Positions 37,040-45,275 of a stretch of DNA of 64,000 nt are shown here, one piece after another. The DNA comes from Pseudomonas allokribbensis. Its GTDB lineage: Bacteria > Pseudomonadota > Gammaproteobacteria > Pseudomonadales > Pseudomonadaceae. The stretch spans positions 3,419,001-3,483,000 of the forward strand of contig NZ_CP062252.1 in NCBI RefSeq assembly GCF_014863605.1, written 5' to 3'. The notes under the pieces are model-generated. The model was not told the origin of the DNA, did no database searches, and was given only the letters and a program-made list of their open reading frames with translations. The position numbers were made by a program, and so were the translations under genes. Within the stretch, counting starts at the first letter, position 1. Every line of letters begins with the position of its first letter.

Positions 37040-38617
37040 ATGATAAAAACAATAATCGCCCCACAATCGCTACACCCTCGCGTACAGCTGGCCGTGTTGT
37101 TGCTGGCCGGTGGACTGGGCAGCCAGGCCAGCGCGATGACCTTCCAGCCGAGCGAAGATCTGAGCGTCGACTGGGACACCACGCTGACCTACAGCCTCGC
37201 CTGGCGGACCGAGGCACGCGATCACAAACTGACGGCCAACGCCGACGCCAATGACGGCGACAATGCGTTTTCCAAAGGCAGCCTGATCAACAACCGCGCC
37301 GGTTTCCTCACCGAAGCCAACATCAAATGGCAGGACGATTACGGCGTGTTCGTACGAGCCACGGGCTTCTACGACAACGTCTACGATCAGGACAACGACA
37401 ACAACACCGGCACCTCGAACTGTTTTGCCGGTGGTCATTGCAACCGGCCGGACCGTTTCTCCCAGGACACCATCGATCAGCACCGCAACGAACTGCGCAT
37501 GCTCGATTACTACGCCTACGGCACCTGGGATCTGGGTGGGCACAACCTCAATGCGCGGCTGGGTAATCAGGTGGTCAGCTGGGGTGAAAGCCTGTTCTAC
37601 CCCGGCATTTCGGCGGCGCAGAGCCCGGTGGACGCGACCAAGTCGACCACGCCGGGGGTCGAGGTCAAGGAAATCCTCCTGCCGGTCGGGCAACTGTTCA
37701 CCCAGTTCAGCCTGACCGACAGCCTCGATATCCAGGCCTACTACCAATACAAATGGGAAAAGACCCAGTTGTTCGGGGTCGGCAGCTACTTCTCCACCAC
37801 CGACTACATCGACGAGGGCGGCTACAACGACGCCAGCGGTTTCGTGACGCGTCTGGCCAACGACAAACCGAGCAATCAGGGCCAGTACGGTGTGGCCTTC
37901 ACCTACGCCGCCGAGTCGCTGAACAACACCGAGTTCGGCATTTACTACTCGCGTTATCACGACAAGACGCCGTCGCTGGACTTCCAGTCCGAGCTGGGTC
38001 GCTACCGTGCGGTGTACTTCGACAACATCGACCTGTTCGGCGCCAGTTTCTCCACGGTGATCGGCGATGTCAGCTGGGCCGGTGAAGTCAGCTACCGCGA
38101 CGGTGCGCCGGTGATGGTCAACAACGGCTTCTCCAGCGCGGTACGCGGCAAGACCATGCAAGCGCAGTCGTCGATGATCTACGTGCTCGGCCCGACCTCG
38201 TTCGCCGACAACACCACCCTGACCGGCGAAGTCGTCTACAACACCGTGATCAGCAACGACAAGTCAGCGCCGGTGACCCTGGCGCCGGGCTTCACGTTGC
38301 CGGGCACCGACAGTCTGGTCTACGACCGCGAAGCCTGGGGTTACACCGCGCAGGTCAGCTTCGATTACAACGACGTGTTCAGCGGCTGGGACATGTCAGT
38401 GCCGATCACCTACAGCACCGCTGCCCACGGCGACAGCTCGATTGTCGGCTCGATCAACCAGGGCGAAGGCGACGACCGCGCCAGCATCGGCAGCTCGTGG
38501 CGCTACCTGGGCAACTTCACCGTCGAAGCCCGTTACAACGCCTACCTGGGCAATGCCAACAACAGCCCGTTGGCCGACCGCGACAACGTCGCCCTCAACT
38601 TCAAATACCGGTTCTGA
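37040..38617 (+). CDS. DUF1302 outer-membrane protein
   Basis: This 525-aa protein has an N-terminal signal peptide (hydrophobic VQLAVLLLAGGLGSQASA). The mature part is rich in alternating aromatic beta-strands and ends in the typical outer-membrane terminus ALNFKYRF. DUF1302 proteins occur with DUF1329 in clusters for steroids, terpenes and other hydrophobic substrates, and are thought to act as outer-membrane channels. It is first in a unit with the DUF1329 gene and box-controlled, so a role in steroid entry is probable but not shown. Confidence 0.82.
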   Translation: MIKTIIAPQSLHPRVQLAVLLLAGGLGSQASAMTFQPSEDLSVDWDTTLTYSLAWRTEARDHKLTANADANDGDNAFSKGSLINNRAGFLTEANIKWQDDYGVFVRATGFYDNVYDQDNDNNTGTSNCFAGGHCNRPDRFSQDTIDQHRNELRMLDYYAYGTWDLGGHNLNARLGNQVVSWGESLFYPGISAAQSPVDATKSTTPGVEVKEILLPVGQLFTQFSLTDSLDIQAYYQYKWEKTQLFGVGSYFSTTDYIDEGGYNDASGFVTRLANDKPSNQGQYGVAFTYAAESLNNTEFGIYYSRYHDKTPSLDFQSELGRYRAVYFDNIDLFGASFSTVIGDVSWAGEVSYRDGAPVMVNNGFSSAVRGKTMQAQSSMIYVLGPTSFADNTTLTGEVVYNTVISNDKSAPVTLAPGFTLPGTDSLVYDREAWGYTAQVSFDYNDVFSGWDMSVPITYSTAAHGDSSIVGSINQGEGDDRASIGSSWRYLGNFTVEARYNAYLGNANNSPLADRDNVALNFKYRF

Positions 38618-38640
38618 TTCCCCTGTCGGAGGAGCACAGC

Positions 38641-40020
38641 ATGTCTCGATTCACCCAAACGTTATTGAGCACGGCGCTGACTGTCGGCCTGTTCGGCAGT
38701 GGTCTGACCTACGCCAAGGTCAGCCCCGAAGAGGCCGCGCGACTGGGCCAGGACCTGACCCCGATGGGCGCCGAAAAGGCTGGCAACGCCGACGGCAGCA
38801 TTCCGGCCTGGAGCGGCAAGTGGCGTGGTCTGCCACCGGGTCTGAAATTTGCGGGGCCCGGCACGCCGTACCCGGACCCGTACGCGGCGGAAAAACCGCT
38901 GTTCGTGATCGACTCGAAGAACATGGACAAGTACACCGATAACCTGTCCGACGGTGAGAAAGCGCTGCTCAAGCGCTACCCGGAAACATTCAAGATCCCG
39001 GTGTACCCGAGCCATCGCGACTTCCGCGCCGATCAGCGTCTGGAAGACCTGATCAAGAAAAACGCGGTGACCGCCGAACTCGACAACGACAACAACGACA
39101 CCAAGAACGCCTGGGGCGCCTCGCCGTTTCCGATTCCGAAAAACGGCAGCGAGTTGATGTTCAACCACACCCTGCAAGGACGCGCCAACACCGAAGAGGC
39201 CAACTATGGCCAGGCGGTGGTGTACGCCAACAAGGAAAAAGTGCTCGAAGAGGTCAACTATAAGATCTTCTCGATCTGGTCCAGCCCGGACAAGAACCTC
39301 GACAGCGCCAACGGCATCCTGACCAACTTCCTGATCACCACCCTGGAACCGGTGCGCAAGAAAGGCGAGATCGTCGTCGGTCACGAGTTCATCAACCCGA
39401 CAGCCTCGCCGCGTCAGGCCTGGCAGTACAGCCCCGGCCAGCGCCGCGTTCGTCGCGCCCCCACTGTCGGCTATGACTCGCCGACCGGCGCCGGCGGCTT
39501 CCGGGTGTACGACGAAGACCGCTTGTTCAACGGTGCGCCGGACCGCTACAACTGGACCATCGTCGGCAAAAAGGAACTCTACATTCCGTACCACAACTAC
39601 AAGATCGACGACCCGAGCGTGACGGCCGACCAAATCCTGTCGACCACCGGCCACGTCGATCCGCAGTACATGCGCTACGAAAAACACCGAGTCTGGGTGT
39701 TGCAGGCAACGCTCAAGGAAGGCGCCCGCCACGTCTACGCCAAACGTGTGTTGTACCTCGACGAAGACACCTGGTCCGCGACCATGGCCGACAACTACGA
39801 TGCCCGTGGCCAGTTGTGGCGTACCAACATGCAGACCTCGGTCTACGCCTACGACATCGAGCGCTACCACGCACGCCTCGGCATCTACCATGACCTGATC
39901 GCCGGCTCTTATCTGGTTGACCGTCTGCTGGTCGATCAAAAGCCTGCGAAGCTCAATGCCACCGCCTTCTCCGAAGACGAATTCACCCCTGGCAACCTGC
40001 GCAAACTCGGTACCCGCTGA
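38641..40020 (+). CDS. DUF1329 exported protein (LolA-like)
   Basis: This 459-aa protein has a signal peptide (TLLSTALTVGLFGSGLTYA) followed by KVSPEEAARLGQDLTPMGAEK, the standard DUF1329 opening. YDSPTGAGGFRVYDEDRLFNG and the C-terminal GIYHDLIAGSYLVDRLL are family features. DUF1329 proteins are predicted periplasmic, with a lipoprotein-carrier-like barrel that could ferry hydrophobic ligands from the DUF1302 channel. It starts 23 bp after the DUF1302 stop. A rho-independent terminator follows. Confidence 0.82.
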   Translation: MSRFTQTLLSTALTVGLFGSGLTYAKVSPEEAARLGQDLTPMGAEKAGNADGSIPAWSGKWRGLPPGLKFAGPGTPYPDPYAAEKPLFVIDSKNMDKYTDNLSDGEKALLKRYPETFKIPVYPSHRDFRADQRLEDLIKKNAVTAELDNDNNDTKNAWGASPFPIPKNGSELMFNHTLQGRANTEEANYGQAVVYANKEKVLEEVNYKIFSIWSSPDKNLDSANGILTNFLITTLEPVRKKGEIVVGHEFINPTASPRQAWQYSPGQRRVRRAPTVGYDSPTGAGGFRVYDEDRLFNGAPDRYNWTIVGKKELYIPYHNYKIDDPSVTADQILSTTGHVDPQYMRYEKHRVWVLQATLKEGARHVYAKRVLYLDEDTWSATMADNYDARGQLWRTNMQTSVYAYDIERYHARLGIYHDLIAGSYLVDRLLVDQKPAKLNATAFSEDEFTPGNLRKLGTR

Positions 40021-40028
40021 ACCCATGA

Positions 40029-40069
40029 CGCCCTGACCGATTCATTCGGTCGGGGCGTTGTGCTTTTTT
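40029..40069 (+). terminator. Rho-independent terminator after the DUF1329 gene
   Basis: CGCCCTGACCGA (40029-40040) pairs with TCGGTCGGGGCG (40046-40057) with one G-T pair, followed by TTGTGCTTTTTT. It ends only 27 bp before the surE-like start codon, so surE would depend on read-through or a weak promoter within the terminator region. Confidence 0.75.
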
Positions 40070-40096
40070 CAATCTGCACCTTTACGGAAACTGCCC

Positions 40097-41047
40097 ATGA
40101 ATAAGTTGCTCACTGCGGCCCTCGCCGTGGCCGGCCTCGGTTTGTCGACGCAGGCCAGCGCCCTGAACATTCTGCTGACCAACGACGATGGCTGCCGCGC
40201 CCCCGGCATCGATGCGATGTACCGCGCACTGACCGCCGCCGGGCACACCGTCACCCTGGTCGGCCCGTTGAACGACAGCAGCGGCATCAGCGCCGCCAGC
40301 GTCGTGGTGCCAGGCCAGGCCTTGGCGGTGACCGAGCTTGCGCCCGGCAGATTCTGCGTCGGCCCGCCCGAGGGCTACACCCCGCCGACCGGCAAGACCT
40401 CGGCCATCGGCACGCCGGTGGATGCGGTCAACGTGGGGCTGGATGTGCTGCTCAAGGACACGCCACCGGATCTGGTAGTGTCAGGCATCAACTTCGGTGA
40501 GAACGTCGGCCCGCTGACGCAGATGTCCGGGACGTTGAATGCGGCGGTTCGGGCCATGTTCAAAGGCGTTCCGGCCGTGGCGGTGTCGACGGCCATCGAC
40601 ATGGACCTGATCATGCGCGACCAGCAGGCCGGCTACCGCAAGACCCTGGGCGCCATGGACGACACCGCGAAGTTTGCAGTGAAAGTCATCGAACAGGCTC
40701 ACCAGAGCTGCGCCAAACACCGCTGCAAACTGAATGTGCTCGGGTTGCCGGGCGTTAACGGGCTGAACCTCAACTACCCGGCGTTGCCTGCCAATCAAGT
40801 CAAAGGCGTGAGTTTTGCCCCGATCGGCAATTGGGACCGGGTGAACTTCACCTCACAGCGCGGTGCCGACGGCTCGGTTCACGTCAATCTGGTCGCACCG
40901 CCAAAACCTACGGCCACTCAGCAGCAGGCCGATGCGTATCAGCTGTGGCAGGGACATGCAGTGATTACGGTGATCGCCGGCAATATGAGCGCGCCGCCGG
41001 CGGTGCAGGATCAGGCGAAGAAAATGCTCAAAAGCGTCCAGCCTTGA
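40097..41047 (+). CDS. SurE-family phosphatase with a signal peptide
   Basis: This 316-aa protein matches SurE 5'/3'-nucleotidases: ILLTNDDGCRAPGIDAMYRAL with the metal-binding Asp pair (D30/D31), LVGPLNDSSGISA, and VVSGINFGENVGPLTQMSGTL with the metal-binding Asn and Ser. Unlike cytoplasmic SurE it begins with a clear signal peptide (MNKLLTAALAVAGLGLSTQA), implying a periplasmic enzyme. Its position after DUF1302-DUF1329 suggests work on an external phosphorylated or conjugated compound; the substrate is unknown. It is about 60 residues longer than E. coli SurE. Confidence 0.8.
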   Translation: MNKLLTAALAVAGLGLSTQASALNILLTNDDGCRAPGIDAMYRALTAAGHTVTLVGPLNDSSGISAASVVVPGQALAVTELAPGRFCVGPPEGYTPPTGKTSAIGTPVDAVNVGLDVLLKDTPPDLVVSGINFGENVGPLTQMSGTLNAAVRAMFKGVPAVAVSTAIDMDLIMRDQQAGYRKTLGAMDDTAKFAVKVIEQAHQSCAKHRCKLNVLGLPGVNGLNLNYPALPANQVKGVSFAPIGNWDRVNFTSQRGADGSVHVNLVAPPKPTATQQQADAYQLWQGHAVITVIAGNMSAPPAVQDQAKKMLKSVQP

Positions 41048-41056
41048 AACGACACA

Positions 41057-41086
41057 ACCCCTGCAGGTCATCACCCGCAGGGGTTG
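41057..41086. terminator. Hairpin between the convergent surE and ribB-like genes
   Basis: AACCCCTGC (41057-41065) and GCAGGGGTT (41078-41086) form a perfect 9-bp stem, 9 bp after the surE stop and 8 bp before the end of the convergent gene. T-tracts on both sides are imperfect. Confidence 0.55.
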
Positions 41087-41094
41087 AACGGTTT

Positions 41095-42207
41095 TCAGAC
41101 GGCGGATTGGAACGGGATGAATTCAGTGACTTCGAGATCGAACCCCGACACCGCTTTGTAGGGCACTGGAGAACTCATCAGGCGCATCTTGCGCACGTTC
41201 TGATCACGCAGTATCTGCGCGCCGATGCCCAACGTACGATGCGGAAAATGCGGCGGCCGCGACTTGCCACCGCTGCGCTGACGCAATTGCTCGAGCACAC
41301 CTTCAGCGGTTTCTTTCTGCGCCAATAACACCAGCACACCGCATTCGGCCGCCGCGATGCACGCCAGCGAACGTTCAAGGGTCCATTGCTGCGGTCCGTT
41401 TTCGCTTTCGCAGCCCAGGGCATCGCGCAGGGTTTCGATGCCTTGCACCCGCACCAGCACCGGTTGAGTGCTGTCGATCCGGCCTTTGACCAGCGCCAGA
41501 TGCAGCGCGCCTTGATAAGTGTCCTGATACGCCGTCACCTGGAACTCGCCGTGGCGGGTCAGCAAGGGATAGGCCTCACCGCGTTCGATCGTGCCTTCGT
41601 GAAGAATGCGGTAGTGAATCAGCTCGGCGATGCTGCCGATGCGCAGGCCATGGCGGCGGGCGAATTCGTGCAACTGCTCGCCACGGGCCAGTTCGCCGTC
41701 CTCGTCGAGAATGCCCACCAGTGTCGCCGCCGGTTGCAGGCCCGCGAGGCGGGTCAGGTCGCACGCCGCCTCGACATGCCCGGCCCGCTGCATGACGCCA
41801 CCGGGCAAGGCCTGCACCGGAAAGATATGCCCCGGTTGCACCAGATCCGCCGGGCCACTGGCCGGGTCGACTGCCACCTGAATCGAGCGCGCCCGGTCGG
41901 CAGTACTGATCCCCGTGGATACACCGGTTGCGGCCTCGATCGAACGGGTAAACCCCACGCCATGCTGCGCCCGCGAATGGGGCACCATCAGGTCCAGCCC
42001 CAGCTCGCGGCAGCGCTGCTCGGTCAGTGCCAGGCAGATCAAGCCGCGCGCCTGTACTGCCATGAAGGTTACCGCCTCGGCCCCGACCCGTTCGGCGGCC
42101 ATCAGCAGTGAGCCTTCAGCGTTGTTTTCGTCATCGGTGATGACCACCATCTGTCCCGCCGCGATGGCTTCGAGCAGTTGCGGCACACTGTCGAACGCCA
42201 GACTCAT
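41095..42207 (-). CDS. RibBA-like protein with degenerate active sites
   Basis: This 370-aa protein is colinear with RibB (DHBP synthase) over residues 1-205 and with a RibA-like domain after that. The usual DDEDRENEGD motif reads DDENNAEGS, so positions equal to E. coli Arg37, Glu38 and Asp42 are Asn28, Asn29 and Ser33. The CEL glutamate (E174) is glycine in LVGILDEDG. Both histidines (QPGHIFPV, AGHVEAACDL) remain. The RibA part lacks the zinc-binding Cys set (GCESENGPQQ instead). Normal catalysis looks unlikely. Its ATG overlaps the esterase stop (ATGA) in the operon driven by box 8. Confidence 0.75.
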   Translation of the reverse strand: MSLAFDSVPQLLEAIAAGQMVVITDDENNAEGSLLMAAERVGAEAVTFMAVQARGLICLALTEQRCRELGLDLMVPHSRAQHGVGFTRSIEAATGVSTGISTADRARSIQVAVDPASGPADLVQPGHIFPVQALPGGVMQRAGHVEAACDLTRLAGLQPAATLVGILDEDGELARGEQLHEFARRHGLRIGSIAELIHYRILHEGTIERGEAYPLLTRHGEFQVTAYQDTYQGALHLALVKGRIDSTQPVLVRVQGIETLRDALGCESENGPQQWTLERSLACIAAAECGVLVLLAQKETAEGVLEQLRQRSGGKSRPPHFPHRTLGIGAQILRDQNVRKMRLMSSPVPYKAVSGFDLEVTEFIPFQSAV

Positions 42208-43130
42208 TGCAGCGCCTCGCGCAGGTCGGCGGCCGCTTCGGACAACACCTGGGCGGCACCTTCGACAAACGGCGCCATGCTGATGAAACCGTGAATCATC
42301 CCTTCACAGCGCTGCACGCGCACGGGAACTTCGGCTGCACGCAAGCGCTCGGCGAACGCCTCGCCTTCGTCACGCAGCGGATCGAATTCGGCGGTGATCA
42401 GGGTCGTCGGCGGCAAATGCGCCACGCTTCCGGCACGCAATGGCGAAGCCAGCGGATCATCACCCTGCCCGTCTTCCTGCAAATACTGCTGCCAGAACCA
42501 GTTCATCATGGCGCCGGTAAGGAAGAAACCATCGGCAAATTCCCGGTAGGAATGGCTGTCGCAACGGGCGTCGGTGACGGGATAGAACAGGCATTGATAG
42601 CGGATCTTCGGCCCCTGCCGTTGCACCGCCAACTGACTGACCGCCAATGCCAGATTGCCCCCGGCGCTGTCCCCCGCCACCGCGAGCCGGCTGCCATCGA
42701 CGCCCAGTTGCGCCGCGTGTTCCACCAGCCAGCAGGTCGCCCGGTAGCAATCCAGCGGCGCCGCCGGGAACGGGTGTTCCGGCGCCAGGCGATAAGCCAC
42801 CGACACCACCACGGCGTCGGTCAGGTGGGCCAGCGAGCGGCACAGGTTGTCGTGAGTGTCGAGGTTACCGACGACAAAACCGCCGCCATGGAAATACACC
42901 AGCAACGGCAGATTGCCCTCTTTCGACGGCCGATACAGACGCGCATCCAGTTCGCCAATCGCACCCTCGACCCGCAAGTTACGCACTTCGATCATCGGCA
43001 CGCCCGGTATCGCCGGCTGCATGTTGTCGCAGAACTGCCGATAGTGCGCAGCATCGAGTTGACTGTAATCGGGTGCCGGCAGGTCGCTGAATTGCTGGAG
43101 TATCAGCGCGATCTGTTTATCGAGCGGCAT
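42204..43130 (-). CDS. HSL-family alpha/beta-hydrolase (esterase)
   Basis: This 308-aa carboxylesterase of the hormone-sensitive-lipase family has an HGGGFVVGNLDTHDN oxyanion motif (residues 81-84 HGGG), nucleophile Ser155 in GDSAGGN, Asp in EFDPLRDEG and His in MIHGFISM. It could remove acyl groups from steroid esters or open a lactone; no specific substrate is indicated. The start at 43130 (43136 is an alternative) lies inside the 3' end of the preceding SDR gene, so translation is coupled. Confidence 0.85.
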   Translation of the reverse strand: MPLDKQIALILQQFSDLPAPDYSQLDAAHYRQFCDNMQPAIPGVPMIEVRNLRVEGAIGELDARLYRPSKEGNLPLLVYFHGGGFVVGNLDTHDNLCRSLAHLTDAVVVSVAYRLAPEHPFPAAPLDCYRATCWLVEHAAQLGVDGSRLAVAGDSAGGNLALAVSQLAVQRQGPKIRYQCLFYPVTDARCDSHSYREFADGFFLTGAMMNWFWQQYLQEDGQGDDPLASPLRAGSVAHLPPTTLITAEFDPLRDEGEAFAERLRAAEVPVRVQRCEGMIHGFISMAPFVEGAAQVLSEAAADLREALQ

Positions 43131-43956
43131 GGGCATCTTCCTCTACATCGGACATTTTGAATTGTGGGTTGGACTCTTCCAGGATGCTCTGCACCCGTTG
43201 CTGCAGGGCCACTTTGAAGCCTTTGTGGGGAAAGACCCAGAAGCGCTTTTCGGCGATGGCGGCGAACACCTGTTCTGCGAGTACCGCAGGCGTCATGCCT
43301 TGACGGATGCTGCTGTCGAGCAATTGGCTGAAGGACGAACCGGCGCCGTCGACCACTTGGTTGGAGGCCATGATTTCACTGGCCACCGGCCCCGGACACA
43401 CGACAGAAACCGACACAGGTGCACCGAGCAGGGTCAATTCGTAGTGCAGGGTTTCCGACAGCGCGACCACCGCCTGCTTGGTCACGTTGTAAGGCGCCAT
43501 CAACGGGCTGCTGAGCAGACCGGCCAGTGACGCGGTGTTGATCACATGGGCCGCGCGGCCCTGACGTAAAAACAACGGCACGAAACAGCGAATGCCGTTG
43601 ATGACCCCGCAAAGATTGACGTCGAGCATGCGCTGCCACTGCTGCGCGGTGATTTCCCAGCTGTGGCCGGTCTGCATCACCCCGGCATTGTTGAACAACA
43701 GATCGACCCCGCCAAACTGATCGAGGGCGACATCGCGCAAGCGCTCCACCTGTTCCAGATCGCCGACATCGGTGACACAGGCGACGGCCTGCGCTCCGCC
43801 GCTTCGCAGTTCAGCGCAGAGGTTCTCCAGCCGCGACGCATCGAGATCGGCCAGCACCAGGCGCATCCCCAACTTGGCCGCATGCTCGGCCAGCCCCCGG
43901 CCGATGCCACTGCCGGCACCGGTAATGACCGCGACCGGCCCTGATTGCTCATTCAT
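43117..43956 (-). CDS. SDR oxidoreductase
   Basis: This 279-aa SDR has VITGAGSGIGRGLAEHAAKLG, NNAGVMQ, NTASLAGLLSS with the YNVTK catalytic motif, and a hydrophobic-pocket C-terminal half (ELTLLGAPVSVSVVCPGPV). It is the first gene of the SDR-esterase-RibB-like operon, divergent from kshA across a 143-bp spacer that holds one symmetric box. It is probably a hydroxysteroid dehydrogenase; position specificity cannot be read from sequence. Confidence 0.8.
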   Translation of the reverse strand: MNEQSGPVAVITGAGSGIGRGLAEHAAKLGMRLVLADLDASRLENLCAELRSGGAQAVACVTDVGDLEQVERLRDVALDQFGGVDLLFNNAGVMQTGHSWEITAQQWQRMLDVNLCGVINGIRCFVPLFLRQGRAAHVINTASLAGLLSSPLMAPYNVTKQAVVALSETLHYELTLLGAPVSVSVVCPGPVASEIMASNQVVDGAGSSFSQLLDSSIRQGMTPAVLAEQVFAAIAEKRFWVFPHKGFKVALQQRVQSILEESNPQFKMSDVEEDAHAAR

Positions 43957-44013
43957 TGTCTGCTCCTGACAAAAGTCCGATGGCGTCAGTAGAGCGGGCG
44001 CCAGTCGGCCGGC

Positions 44014-44033
44014 CATCGTCCATTCAGACGATG
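44014..44033. promoter_or_regulatory. Steroid-cluster box 8, shared by kshA and the divergent SDR
   Basis: CATCGTCCATTCAGACGATG is almost fully symmetric and lies 66 bp before kshA and 58 bp before the SDR. Downstream on the minus strand TCTACT (43993-43988) begins 28 nt after the right half-site. On the plus strand CAGAAT (44053-44058) is at 27 nt. One site apparently serves two promoters. Confidence 0.7.
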
Positions 44034-44099
44034 CCCGCTTCTACAGGGGCGGCAGAATCTCCAGCAAGCTCAAACCCGTGAACCTGGGAGAATAACAAG

Positions 44100-45143
44100 A
44101 TGAGTACCCTGCACCGTATCGAAGCCAAACTGCTGGAAGACCGCTACGCACGCGGCTGGCACTGCCTGGGCCTGGCCGCCCGCTACCGCGACGGCAAGGC
44201 CCACCGTCTGGACGTGTTCGGCACCCGGTTGGTAGCGTTTCAGGGCGAGGACGGCGAGCTGCACATTCTCGACGGTTATTGCCCGCACATGGGCGCCGAC
44301 CTCAGCACCGGTTGCATCGAAGGCAATTCGATTCGCTGCCCTTTCCACGCCTGGCGCTGGGGCGCCGACGGCGTTTGCGATGACATTCCCTACGCCAAGC
44401 GCATTCCGCCACGGGCCAAGCTCAAGAGCTGGCCGCTGATGGAGGAAAACCATCTGCTGTTCGTCTGGAACGACCCCGAAGGCAACCCGCCGCTGCCCGA
44501 GCAACGCATCCCGCGCATTGACGCCTGCTTCAGCGACGAATGGGCCGAGTGGGAGGTCGCTGAATTGCAGATCGACACCAACTGCCGCGAACTGATCGAC
44601 AACGTCGCCGACATGGCGCACTTCGGCACGGTACACGGCGCTCCGGTCGAGGCCTTCAGCAACGTGTTCGAAGGCCATCTCGCCACGCAGATCATGAGCG
44701 CTCGCAGCGAGCGGCTGTCCGGCGACAGCGCGTTGAGCACCGTGGCCACCTATTACGGGCCGGCCTACCAGATCACCGAAATGACCGGTGCCATGAACGG
44801 TCAGCCGATCCACTCGATCCTGCTCAACTGCCATGTGCCGATCGACCTCGACAGCTTCACCCTGCGCTACGGCGTGCTGGTGAAAAAGATCCCGGGCTTG
44901 AGCGAAGAACAGAATCAGGCAATGGCCAAGGCCTATGTGCAACAGGCCCAGGAAGCCTTTTACGAAGACGTGTCGATCTGGCACAGCAAGACCCGCGTCG
45001 ATAACCCGTTGCTCTGCGATGGCGATGGCCCGGTCTATCAATTGCGGCGCTGGTACGAGCAGTTCTACACCGACGTCGGTCTGCTTTCAGCGGATGTGCA
45101 GGACCAGAAAGAGTTCATCGTGCGGGCCCGCGAACAGGCCTGA
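44100..45143 (+). CDS. kshA: KshA, oxygenase of 3-ketosteroid 9alpha-hydroxylase
   Basis: This 347-aa Rieske oxygenase has Cys61-x-His63 (GYCPHMGAD) and Cys80-x2-His83 (IRCPFHAW) as ligands of the 2Fe-2S cluster. Mononuclear iron ligands H174 and H179 lie in NVADMAHFGTVHG, with an Asp near YEDVSIW. The short C-terminal domain is that of KshA rather than ring-hydroxylating dioxygenases. It hydroxylates C9, which with Delta1-dehydrogenation opens ring B. Its reductase KshB is encoded at 30554. It is monocistronic under box 8. Confidence 0.88.
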   Translation: MSTLHRIEAKLLEDRYARGWHCLGLAARYRDGKAHRLDVFGTRLVAFQGEDGELHILDGYCPHMGADLSTGCIEGNSIRCPFHAWRWGADGVCDDIPYAKRIPPRAKLKSWPLMEENHLLFVWNDPEGNPPLPEQRIPRIDACFSDEWAEWEVAELQIDTNCRELIDNVADMAHFGTVHGAPVEAFSNVFEGHLATQIMSARSERLSGDSALSTVATYYGPAYQITEMTGAMNGQPIHSILLNCHVPIDLDSFTLRYGVLVKKIPGLSEEQNQAMAKAYVQQAQEAFYEDVSIWHSKTRVDNPLLCDGDGPVYQLRRWYEQFYTDVGLLSADVQDQKEFIVRAREQA

Positions 45144-45166
45144 TCACGGGGCTGTCGCAATTTTGC

Positions 45167-45192
45167 GCCTGGCCGGCCGCCGCCGGTCAGGC
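45167..45192 (+). terminator. Hairpin after kshA
   Basis: GCCTGGCCGGC (45167-45177) pairs with GCCGGTCAGGC (45182-45192) with one G-T pair, 24 bp after the kshA stop. There is no strong T-tract, so termination is only suggested. Confidence 0.4.
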
Positions 45193-45275
45193 CTCGTGCC
45201 CGGGCGTTGCAAGTGGTCGATACAGGCGCTTATTCTCGGGCACCGCAAACCACTAATAATAAGAACGGGTTTCCC

